42,989 bases of DNA from Butyrivibrio sp. (GTDB lineage: Bacteria > Bacillota > Clostridia > Lachnospirales > Lachnospiraceae), in NCBI RefSeq assembly GCF_015056685.1, contig NZ_SVFW01000036.1, positions 1 to 42,989 of the forward strand, read 5' to 3'. The notes under the pieces were generated by a model. It was not told the origin of the DNA, searched no databases, and saw only the letters and a program-made list of their open reading frames with translations. Shown here piece after piece: positions 1 to 6,885 of this stretch. The position numbers were made by a program, and so were the translations under genes. Every line of letters begins with the position of its first letter. Position 1 is the first letter of the stretch.

Positions 1-16
1 CATTTTAAATCAGGAT

Positions 17-38
17 AGAGCATTCATGGCTCTTTTAT
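17..38 (+). terminator. Possible weak intrinsic terminator at left edge
   Basis: AGAGC (17-21) can pair with GCTCT (29-33) around a 7-base loop and is followed on the plus strand by TTTAT. This would end a plus-strand transcript entering from the left of the window. The stem is only 5 bp and the minus-strand side has no U-tract, so the call is weak. Confidence 0.3.
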
Positions 39-75
39 ATTAATTTTTCAATTTACACCATTATATGGACATAAT

Positions 76-109
76 GTGGCTGTGGACGGATAATTACCGT
101 ATATGCCCA
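76..109 (+). repeat. 34-nt structured module, copy 1
   Basis: Conserved GTGGCTG (76-82), variable stem ACGG (86-89) with CCGT (97-100), conserved ATATGCCCA (101-109). TGG (77-79) and CCA (107-109) can form an outer helix. Same architecture and exact length as the copies at 139-172 and 191-224. Confidence 0.65.
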
Positions 110-138
110 GTCATCTGCGATAAAAGCTATGACGAGGG

Positions 139-172
139 GTGGCTGCAAGCCTGAAATCAGGCTATATACCCA
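139..172 (+). repeat. 34-nt structured module, copy 2
   Basis: GTGGCTG (139-145), stem AGCCTG (148-153) with CAGGCT (158-163), then ATATACCCA (164-172). The stem sequence differs wholly from copy 1 but still pairs, which points to selection on structure. Just upstream, GTCAT (110-114) can pair with ATGAC (129-133). Confidence 0.65.
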
Positions 173-190
173 AAACCTGTTTGATTGCAG

Positions 191-224
191 GTGGCTGAGC
201 TATTAAAAACAAGCTATATGCCCA
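191..224 (+). repeat. 34-nt structured module, copy 3
   Basis: GTGGCTG (191-197), stem AGCT (198-201) with AGCT (212-215), then ATATGCCCA (216-224). It directly follows the hairpin CCTG/CAGG at 175-190, so modules alternate with plain hairpins. Confidence 0.65.
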
Positions 225-590
225 AAGGTAACGCTTTCGGGCTCCCTAAACTGCTACTTGTATAGTGTACACATATAAACTCCCTTTAGCCCTGCTTTCA
301 CATGCGGCATGCGAAAGCTGCGAGCCCATGTTCCCTAGAAACTAGCCGCTTCTGCTGCCACTGAATTCAGAGTCCGAGGCGCCTTCATCCCCTACTGTTC
401 TCGGAGTCAGAGCCCGAGGCCCTGGTATCTAGCCACACCGAAGGTGCTTGCCGTTGACGGGTTCTGAGGGGAACGCTACAATGCTGAATCCGACGGTGCG
501 CGAATCTAATTACTGTTCCCATCATCCTCACCGTCGGCTCTAAGGCCAGGGCGTTTCCCTCAGGTTCAGTCAATGGTGGCGTACAGAGCC

Positions 591-782
591 ATAATCTAAG
601 CTTTTCTTATAATAAAAGTATCGTTTCCAACACATATATTTATCATCATGTGGTTTGCTCTATAAATTATGAACTAATAACCAAAGAATGCTTACGCCAC
701 CGGCGTAAGCATTCGTAACAAAGATCAATTCAATTTATCAAACTCTCGCTGTAACACAAGAGTAAGTTTTTCCACGGTCACT
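591..782. other. Non-coding stretch between structured RNA and operon end
   Basis: AT-rich and without a recognisable gene. It holds the operon-end hairpin at 686-714. Between that hairpin and the last gene there is only an 18-codon GTG frame on the minus strand (725-781), which is not convincing. Confidence 0.5.
686..714 (-). terminator. Terminator-like hairpin ending the polysaccharide operon
   Basis: A perfect 13-bp stem (686-698 with 702-714) closes a 3-base loop. On the minus strand the stem is followed by TTTGG, so the U-tract is short. It lies about 70 bases past the last minus-strand gene and is the only strong hairpin there, which makes it the likely end of the leftward transcript. 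Confidence 0.6.
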
Positions 783-2054
783 TTATTTGAAACACCTCTT
801 AACAACTTCGATGATCACATCCTGCTGCTCAGGGGTCATCTTGTTATCACTTGGAAGGCAAAGGCCTCTCTCAAAAATGTCACTTCCAACATCCTCAAAG
901 CCGGTCTCTTTGATGTATGCGTTACTTCTTGCTCTTCCGTTTCCTGCCTGTGTAACGAAGCCGTTCATGCGGTAGATTGGCTGCATGTGCATAGGCTTCC
1001 AGATTGGACGACCCTCAGCATTTATAGCTGCGATTGCTTCCAGAATTTCTGTAGGACAGCTCTTTCCGGGTTCTGAAATATAGAGAACATCTTTTTCTCC
1101 ACGAACCTGTTTGCACATTGCATCTTCATTTATAAGGAGACATGAAAGCCAGAAATTAGGCTCACTGTTCTCAGCATCATATGGGTTCATGGTTACAGGA
1201 AGGTCTTTGAAGCCCTCTTTGTATCTCTCATAGATTGCTTTCTTCTGAGCGATGTGCTCCTCAAGGTATGGCATCTGGCCTCTTACTACGCCTGCGATAA
1301 CGTTACTCATGCGGTAGTTAAAGCCAAGCTCCTCATGCTGATACCAGGCCGCATCTTCTCTTGACTGAGTTGACCACTTGCGGACCTTGTGAGCATCATC
1401 TACATTATTTGTCAGGAACATTCCGCCTGATGAACCTGTGATTATCTTATTACCGTTAAAAGAAATAACGCTGTAATCGCCAAAAAGTCCTGTCTGCTGT
1501 CCCTTATAGGTTGCACCAAAAGACTCTGCGGCATCCTCAACTATAAGAGCTCCGTGTGCATCGCAGACTTTTCTGATCTCATCTACTTTGCCGGGAGTTC
1601 CGTAAAGATGGGCAATTACTACAAGTTTTACCTCGGGATAGATTTCAAAAGCTTTCGCAAGAGCAACCGGGTCCATGTTCCAGGTATCTCTTTCGGTGTC
1701 GATATATACTGCTTCGCCGCCCTCATAAGCAACAGGATTTACTGTTGCATCGAATGTCATATCTGAACAAAAGACTTTTCTGCCCTCGAGGCTTCCGTGT
1801 CCAACTTTTGGCTGTCCGTAAAGTCTTTCACCTGCAAGTTTTATAGCAAGGTGAAGGGCTGCTGTTCCGCAGGAAAGAGCTACAGCATCCTTGCAGCCGA
1901 TCTTTTCTGCTACAAGTCTCTCAGTCTCATTGATATTGGCTCCGACAGTTGACATCCAGTTGGTCTCATAGGCTTCCTGCATGTACTTAAGCTCATCTCC
2001 GTGCATTGTAGGAGATGAAAGATAAATTTTTTTCTCAAATCTTTTTATTTCCAT
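783..2054 (-). CDS. DegT/DnrJ/EryC1/StrS-family sugar aminotransferase
   Basis: A PLP-dependent aminotransferase of 423 residues that would aminate a UDP-4-keto-6-deoxy-amino sugar, as PglE and related enzymes do. Visible family marks are SCGTAAL (61-67), VEDAAESFG (172-180) and the PLP lysine K203 in FNGNKIITG. An upstream TTG at 2070-2072 is possible, but the ATG at 2054 follows a GAGG site and begins in the usual family style. It sits 23 bases after the PglF-like dehydratase gene, and dehydratase plus aminotransferase is the classic route to UDP-4-amino-4,6-dideoxy-GlcNAc. Exact stereochemistry (PglE, LegC or Per type) cannot be read from the sequence. It is the last gene of the locus. Confidence 0.85.
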   Translation of the reverse strand: MEIKRFEKKIYLSSPTMHGDELKYMQEAYETNWMSTVGANINETERLVAEKIGCKDAVALSCGTAALHLAIKLAGERLYGQPKVGHGSLEGRKVFCSDMTFDATVNPVAYEGGEAVYIDTERDTWNMDPVALAKAFEIYPEVKLVVIAHLYGTPGKVDEIRKVCDAHGALIVEDAAESFGATYKGQQTGLFGDYSVISFNGNKIITGSSGGMFLTNNVDDAHKVRKWSTQSREDAAWYQHEELGFNYRMSNVIAGVVRGQMPYLEEHIAQKKAIYERYKEGFKDLPVTMNPYDAENSEPNFWLSCLLINEDAMCKQVRGEKDVLYISEPGKSCPTEILEAIAAINAEGRPIWKPMHMQPIYRMNGFVTQAGNGRARSNAYIKETGFEDVGSDIFERGLCLPSDNKMTPEQQDVIIEVVKRCFK

Positions 2055-2077
2055 GATATCTAACCTCAGCAAGTGCT

Positions 2078-4015
2078 CTACTCTTCGTTTATTTTTTCTG
2101 CTGCCTTTTTAAGAGCTTCCATATGCTCTGCTGTCTTGTCATCTTCGTTGTCTGTTGGATGATAGGTTGTTACTATCTCGCGGACAAGTGACTTAATGTC
2201 CGGTGACTCAGCTCTTGCAGCCTTATGAAGTCTCTCAAGCTCTGCAAAGAACTTCATCTCGTCCAGCTCGATTGGCTTTCCTATATGGATCATCTTATTT
2301 GCTGTATCCTGAAGGCCTTCCTCGTCCATAAGCATCTCTTCATAGAGTTTTTCTCCGGGACGAAGTCCTGTAAATTCAATCTTTATATCCTCGCCAACCT
2401 TAAATCCTGAAAGCTTTATAAGGTTCTCAGCAAGATCAAGGATCCTTACAGGCTCACCCATATCAAGAACGAATATCTCTCCGCCCTTTGCAAAGGCTCC
2501 TGCCTGAAGCACAAGAGACACTGCCTCGGATATAGTCATGAAGTATCTGATAATGTTAGGGTCTGTTACTGTAACAGGGCCCCCTGCCATGATCTGCTTT
2601 TTAAAGAGCGGGATAACAGAGCCGTTTGAACCAAGTACGTTACCGAATCTAACTGCAACAAATTCTGTGTCATAGTGCTTATTAAAGGTCTGTACGATCA
2701 TCTCGCAGATTCTTTTGCTGGCTCCCATGACGTTTGTGGGGTTAACAGCCTTATCGGTTGAGATAAGGACGAACTTCTTGGTGCCGTTCATTGCTGCTGC
2801 CATGGCTGTCTTCCAGGTACCAAATACGTTATTCTTGATAGCCTCTCCCGGGCTGTCCTCCATAAGAGGAACATGCTTGTGAGCTGCTGCGTGATATACG
2901 ATATCAGGCTTGTACTGCTCAAAAATAGTGTTTATTCTAAGTGTATTTCTAACTGAAGCAATAAGAACAACAAGATCAAGGTCAGGGCACTTTGTCTTAA
3001 GCTCCTGCTGAATGTCGTAGGCGTTGTTCTCATAAATATCAACAATGATAAGTCTCTTTGGTGAGTGCTGGGCGATCTGTCTGCAAAGCTCTGAACCAAT
3101 GGATCCGCCACCACCTGTGACCATGACAGTCTTGCCGCTTACGTAGCCTGCAATAGAATCAAGGTCAACTGCGATCGGGTCTCTTCCAAGAAGGTCCTCA
3201 ACTTCTACGTCACGAAGTCTTGATACATTTACTTCACCGTTAACTAGCTGATACATTCCGGGAAGCGAACGGAGCTTACAGTCTGTGTTCTTACAGATAT
3301 CAAGTATTTTCCTAAGCTCCTGCCTTGAGATTGATGGCATTGCCACGATGATCTCATCGATGTCGTAGAGGTCAGCGCACTCAACGATTCTCTCTCTTCC
3401 GCCTACAACTCTGATTCCCTGAATATATTTGCCCCACTTCTCTGTGTCATCATCGATGATGCACTTGATGGACATTGTGGAGTAATTGCTGGTAATAATC
3501 TCTTTTATGATGATATTGGCAGCTTCTCCTGCGCCGATGATCATAACGGCCTTGGAGTTGTGCTTATTCTCAGCTCTGTGTTTTTGTCCTCTTAAGAATC
3601 TGTAGGAGAATCTGCTGATAAAGATAAGTGTTATGAGCAAAAACGTATACAGAAAATAGTAGCTCTGAGGAACAGGCTGATCTTCTGATTTAAAGAACTG
3701 AAGGCCGATGGCATTGATGACACCTGAAAGTACGCAGCCCATTACGAGATTCTGCATCTCTCTTTCGCCAGCATAGGCCCACAAGCTGTCATAGAGCTTA
3801 AAGAAATAGAACACAGCCAAAGTTATCAATATATTAAGTGGCAAAAAGGTAGTTACGGGATCAAGGAAGTGATCAGGTATAGTACCGATCCTGAACTCAT
3901 ATCTTATTAGGATTGCCACGTAACTTGCCACGATAACGCTTATGATATCGTAGATAATAAGGCCTGTTCTTCTATATAGTTTTTGATAGTTAAAGGGTTC
4001 TTTTTCTTTGCGCAT
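2078..4015 (-). CDS. Membrane-bound nucleoside-diphosphate-sugar 4,6-dehydratase (PglF/CapD-like)
   Basis: A 645-residue membrane protein of the FlaA1/CapD/PglF family, expected to turn UDP-GlcNAc into UDP-4-keto-6-deoxy-GlcNAc. Membrane segments lie at about 17-37, 56-74, 91-107 and 119-136. A first nucleotide-binding fold begins with GAGEAAN (161-167). The catalytic SDR domain has GGGGSIG (301-307) and STDKAVNPTNVMGASK (419-434), in which Met stands where classic SDRs have Tyr, as is usual in this family. The start at 4015 is chosen because an upstream extension would overlap the previous gene by 85 bases; the chosen start leaves a 2-base gap and typical N-terminal residues. It probably supplies the aminotransferase encoded next to it. 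Confidence 0.87.
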   Translation of the reverse strand: MRKEKEPFNYQKLYRRTGLIIYDIISVIVASYVAILIRYEFRIGTIPDHFLDPVTTFLPLNILITLAVFYFFKLYDSLWAYAGEREMQNLVMGCVLSGVINAIGLQFFKSEDQPVPQSYYFLYTFLLITLIFISRFSYRFLRGQKHRAENKHNSKAVMIIGAGEAANIIIKEIITSNYSTMSIKCIIDDDTEKWGKYIQGIRVVGGRERIVECADLYDIDEIIVAMPSISRQELRKILDICKNTDCKLRSLPGMYQLVNGEVNVSRLRDVEVEDLLGRDPIAVDLDSIAGYVSGKTVMVTGGGGSIGSELCRQIAQHSPKRLIIVDIYENNAYDIQQELKTKCPDLDLVVLIASVRNTLRINTIFEQYKPDIVYHAAAHKHVPLMEDSPGEAIKNNVFGTWKTAMAAAMNGTKKFVLISTDKAVNPTNVMGASKRICEMIVQTFNKHYDTEFVAVRFGNVLGSNGSVIPLFKKQIMAGGPVTVTDPNIIRYFMTISEAVSLVLQAGAFAKGGEIFVLDMGEPVRILDLAENLIKLSGFKVGEDIKIEFTGLRPGEKLYEEMLMDEEGLQDTANKMIHIGKPIELDEMKFFAELERLHKAARAESPDIKSLVREIVTTYHPTDNEDDKTAEHMEALKKAAEKINEE

Positions 4016-4017
4016 TT

Positions 4018-6642
4018 TTATTTTGCCTTTTTCTGAAATAATAATGGAGCAATTGCGAACATAAGAGCAAGTGTCATAGGATTGCTGAACATAAATACCC
4101 ACTCACTTATTCCTGCCACGGCAAAGCCCAAGACAACAGCAAAGGGCATAAGGGCGAGAGGCTCTTTTTTCTCTCTCTTGTAATATGCCGCTCCGCATAC
4201 AATTCCACCAATTATGAACAGTATAAATAAAGCTCCGACAATAACTCCGTGGTCGTATGCCACCTGAATGTAAGTATTGTGGGCATGTACTGCTATTTCA
4301 CCATTTGGAAGCTCTGCTCCCATCTCATCATGTCCTGTAAGATTCAGCTCTTTTAAATAGGACCTGAATATAGTGATTCGGCCGTTTGAAAGGACATCAA
4401 TGATGTTGGAAGAGTCAACGTATTCATTGACCTCTTCTGTAAGCATCAGGATTCCAAGTTCCGCCCTTGTGATGGCAGCGCTGGCCAAAAGCTGGCCAGG
4501 ATCATAGTCTGTTACAAAGCCGTACTTCTGCTCCTGCTCATCGCTTCCCTCATAATCATTACCATAGTAATCAAGATAAGGGTCACCGGTTACGGGATCG
4601 TAGTTGTACAGATCCACCGGATAATTATAGTCGCCAACAGATATTCCAAGAATCTTACCTGCAAAAAGACCTGCAAATCTCTCCACGCACATAAAGTTAG
4701 GGCTATCCCACGCTGCGCCGCCTCTTATGAACTCGTCAGTGTCGTCAATTGCATACACAACAGGTCTTGCCACCATGGCCGGGATTATCCTCTGAAGGGT
4801 AAATGCCCCCGGGAAGCACACTATCACTGACACTATCATAACAAGGAGCATTCTAAAGAACTGCTTTTTATATCTTGCCGCAGTTACAATGAGCACAAGT
4901 AAGATGCAAACGCCCATGGCAAGGTAAGCTGTCCTTGATACAGTAAATATCGCGTAGGATGCTATCCATCCAAAGAGCACAATTTCTTTCCAGGCTGTCT
5001 TTATGACCTGCTTTATTCCGATGTGGTTTGGAAGGGCTACTATCTTTGCTGTCAAAAGAACTGCTGCCACAGCCCCCATGAATGTGAAATACTCAGCAGT
5101 CACAGTAACTGTATGGAAAAGAAATCCAAATCTTCCGCTTACGTATCCTGCAAAATAGCGGTGAAGCAGGCTAAACACAAGTGAAATAGCAAAGTTCATC
5201 ATAAGTCCGCCGGATACGATCTTTATAAAGTCTTCTCTGTTTTTCCAAACTGACAATCTGATATACAGACAGGTAAAAGTAACTGCAAGAGCCACTCCCC
5301 ACCATCTGGTATTTCTCATGATAACAATTGATGCAAGGAAAACAAGCACCAAAAATCCATAGGGTGAAAGCCTGTATTCTGAGCTCTTTTTCTGAATGTC
5401 TTTTGACAAAACATCCATAACAAAGCCCACAAGGAGTCTTATAAGGTTAAGTACAAGAAGTCCTCCGAGGATTACAATGATAATGCCGTACTTGAGGATC
5501 ATATTGTGGAGGTCATACTCTTTTTCCGTGTCTGCAAGAACATTTGCATTGTAGTAATGAACTCCGTAAATAACTGAGCCAATAAGCCAAAGGATATTGA
5601 CGATGTTAACAAGCTCTTTGTAGCTGAGGGTAAGGATCATAAAGATCAAAAGCCAGATGAGCATCCTTCTCTCAGAAAGAGTGTGGTAAATATCGTAAAG
5701 GTCATTCATGTAATCGCAGGCATACCAGATGGACATTGCCATTGAGAACATCATGAGGATGTATCTGACCTTGTTTCCGGAATCAATTCCTTCCCAAAAT
5801 GAAATACCAACCTCATGCCTTACAGTCTTGTGGTTAACTGCATAGAAGGCGATCCCTGCACTGATCATGAGACCAATCTCGTAAAAGACAATATCCAGAA
5901 CTCTCATGTCAAATATTCTAAGGGGGAACACCATTATCATGAGGCTTCCAAAGAAGAGTGCAATGATGGGATTAGCAACTACTTTTAGTGCCTGCCTTAC
6001 AGTAACTAAGGTATTCCTGTCAGGTCTTTTCCTGAAATATAATCCTATGGCTGCCCACAGAATAAGGGCCACAGCAAGGATCCCTGCAATAAGCTCAAGT
6101 GAAAGAGTCTTGGAAATCGGAAGTCTGTAGTTGTAAATTGCCGCAAGGTGACGGGCAGGAACATCCACTCCATCCCTGAACACTCCGCCAACATAGGCAG
6201 AATCGGACTCAACACTCTCGTAGGCCACGCTGTATTTAGATCTGCAGCCATCAAGGTACAGGTAATAAACCTCGCCCACCTCTACATCGTATTCGATAGG
6301 AATAGTCACATAACCCGGAATCTGGAACTTGTTGGTATCAACATAAGCGTAAAAGAGCTCTCCATAGTACTTATCCATGAGAGTTGCGCTTATGTATCTT
6401 CCTTTTTCCACGTCTGTAACATAGATCTGGATGGAGCTGAGCCTGTCGTACTGAGTGACAAACTGCTGGGAGAGGTGATACTCGGTGTTTACGAATTCGC
6501 TCTCATTAAGAAGCTGACCTCCAGCTGTGAAGCTGTCTACCTTTGTCCAGATTCTGAATGGGAATATACTAAGCACTGCCAAAAGAGCCAGCAATAATAC
6601 CACGGCTCTGCATGCTGTTTTTTTATCTATAACTTTTCTCAT
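4018..6642 (-). CDS. O-antigen ligase/polymerase family membrane protein (Wzy_C)
   Basis: A very hydrophobic 874-residue protein with an N-terminal membrane anchor (about 12-32), an extracytoplasmic domain of roughly 170 residues and then about a dozen membrane segments. Near the C-terminus HAHNTYIQVAYDHG (about 786-799) matches the Wzy_C signature (H-x-H-N, then a spaced glycine), and SRTAYLAMG earlier fits the ligase/polymerase core. It would polymerise lipid-linked repeat units or transfer glycan to an acceptor on the outer face. It is longer than most family members because of the N-terminal extracytoplasmic domain and a large loop before the HAHN motif. The ATG at 6642 is preferred over an extension to 6744, which runs over the promoter at 6689-6717. 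It opens the final three-gene unit. Confidence 0.8.
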   Translation of the reverse strand: MRKVIDKKTACRAVVLLLALLAVLSIFPFRIWTKVDSFTAGGQLLNESEFVNTEYHLSQQFVTQYDRLSSIQIYVTDVEKGRYISATLMDKYYGELFYAYVDTNKFQIPGYVTIPIEYDVEVGEVYYLYLDGCRSKYSVAYESVESDSAYVGGVFRDGVDVPARHLAAIYNYRLPISKTLSLELIAGILAVALILWAAIGLYFRKRPDRNTLVTVRQALKVVANPIIALFFGSLMIMVFPLRIFDMRVLDIVFYEIGLMISAGIAFYAVNHKTVRHEVGISFWEGIDSGNKVRYILMMFSMAMSIWYACDYMNDLYDIYHTLSERRMLIWLLIFMILTLSYKELVNIVNILWLIGSVIYGVHYYNANVLADTEKEYDLHNMILKYGIIIVILGGLLVLNLIRLLVGFVMDVLSKDIQKKSSEYRLSPYGFLVLVFLASIVIMRNTRWWGVALAVTFTCLYIRLSVWKNREDFIKIVSGGLMMNFAISLVFSLLHRYFAGYVSGRFGFLFHTVTVTAEYFTFMGAVAAVLLTAKIVALPNHIGIKQVIKTAWKEIVLFGWIASYAIFTVSRTAYLAMGVCILLVLIVTAARYKKQFFRMLLVMIVSVIVCFPGAFTLQRIIPAMVARPVVYAIDDTDEFIRGGAAWDSPNFMCVERFAGLFAGKILGISVGDYNYPVDLYNYDPVTGDPYLDYYGNDYEGSDEQEQKYGFVTDYDPGQLLASAAITRAELGILMLTEEVNEYVDSSNIIDVLSNGRITIFRSYLKELNLTGHDEMGAELPNGEIAVHAHNTYIQVAYDHGVIVGALFILFIIGGIVCGAAYYKREKKEPLALMPFAVVLGFAVAGISEWVFMFSNPMTLALMFAIAPLLFQKKAK

Positions 6643-6661
6643 ATTTATTAAGCCTTTTCTC

Positions 6662-6682
6662 AAAAATGGTACAAAACACCAT
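6662..6682 (-). other. Small hairpin with U-run in the 5' leader of the Wzy_C gene
   Basis: On the minus strand ATGGT and ACCAT (6678-6682 with 6666-6670) form a 5-bp stem with a 7-base loop followed by a T-run. It lies right at the predicted transcript start, so it could be an attenuator or a stabilising 5' hairpin. Confidence 0.3.
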
Positions 6683-6688
6683 CGTTTA

Positions 6689-6717
6689 ATAATACCATAT
6701 AGGCCCTGGCTTATCAA
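6689..6717 (-). promoter_or_regulatory. Sigma-A-type promoter for the Wzy_C / dehydratase / aminotransferase unit
   Basis: On the minus strand TTGATA (6712-6717) and TATTAT (6689-6694) are separated by exactly 17 bases; each box matches consensus at 5 of 6 positions. The predicted start near 6682 gives a leader of about 40 bases to the ATG at 6642. It lies just past the long palindrome at 6736-6872, which fits a transcription-unit boundary. Confidence 0.6.
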
Positions 6718-6735
6718 ATTTATGGCTACGCGGAC

Positions 6736-6872
6736 GTGTGACAACGTGTATGTGCATTTTTGCTGACGTTCCCACTTCGTGAAAAACGTAGCGGTACTAA
6801 GTCGTCACAAAACGCCGACTAAGTACCGACGTTTTTCAAGACAGCAAAACTACACATACACTCTTGTTACAC
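6736..6872. repeat. 137-bp imperfect palindrome (MITE-like or double-stranded terminator)
   Basis: Nested inverted arms run through the whole element: GTGTGACAA (6736-6744) with TTGTTACAC (6864-6872); 6747-6765 with 6842-6860 (imperfect); TGAAAAACGT (6780-6789) with ACGTTTTTCA (6829-6838), perfect; and a 13-bp core (6792-6804 with 6816-6828) with one mismatch around an 11-base loop. T-runs on both strands would let it act as a bidirectional terminator. It sits between the stop of one gene (6886) and the promoter of the next (6689-6717). No transposase or clear target duplication is visible. Confidence 0.75.
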
Positions 6873-6885
6873 TGGTCACGGAAGT

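Larger units (their letters stand above)
76..590 (+). ncRNA. Candidate large structured noncoding RNA
   Basis: No convincing protein gene lies here, yet the stretch is dense in helices. Three 34-nt modules (76-109, 139-172, 191-224) share GTGGCTG at the left and ATATRCCCA at the right around stems of different sequence. Other pairings are CCTG/CAGG at 175-190, a GAAA-capped hairpin with one bulge (307-321), CACC/GGTG (436-446), CCGT/ACGG (451-460), CCGACGGTG/CACCGTCGG (490-498 with 529-537) and a 13-bp closing helix (464-476 with 551-563). The plus strand is favoured: the 13-bp helix has a G-U pair there but an A-C mismatch on the other strand, and the GAAA tetraloop exists only on the plus strand. 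Length and complexity resemble the large ornate RNA classes such as GOLLD and ROOL, but I cannot assign a family. No clear promoter or terminator is visible; a weak TTTCAA/CATAAT pair sits at 47-75. Confidence 0.5.

Noticed and set aside
76..224. CRISPR array
   Set aside because: The three units differ inside, their stems vary while pairing, and the spacers (29 and 18 bases) are unequal; no cas genes are present.
385..573. 62-codon open frame on the minus strand
   Set aside because: No recognisable domain or ribosome binding site, odd composition, and it lies within helices of the proposed structured RNA.
76..590. tmRNA, RNase P RNA or group II intron
   Set aside because: No tmRNA tag frame, no RNase P core such as GAGGAAAGTCC on either strand, and no reverse transcriptase or recognisable intron domain V.
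725..781. 18-codon GTG frame right after the last operon gene on the minus strand
   Set aside because: Too short to judge and without a strong binding site of its own; it could be a relic but nothing supports that.
6148..6597. Plus-strand open frame of 149 codons inside the Wzy_C gene
   Set aside because: It is antisense to a well-supported gene and shows no domain; the same holds for the other antisense frames in the locus.
6643..6744. Longer N-terminus for the Wzy_C protein
   Set aside because: The extension runs over a good promoter and has no signal-like sequence; the ATG at 6642 gives a normal membrane anchor.
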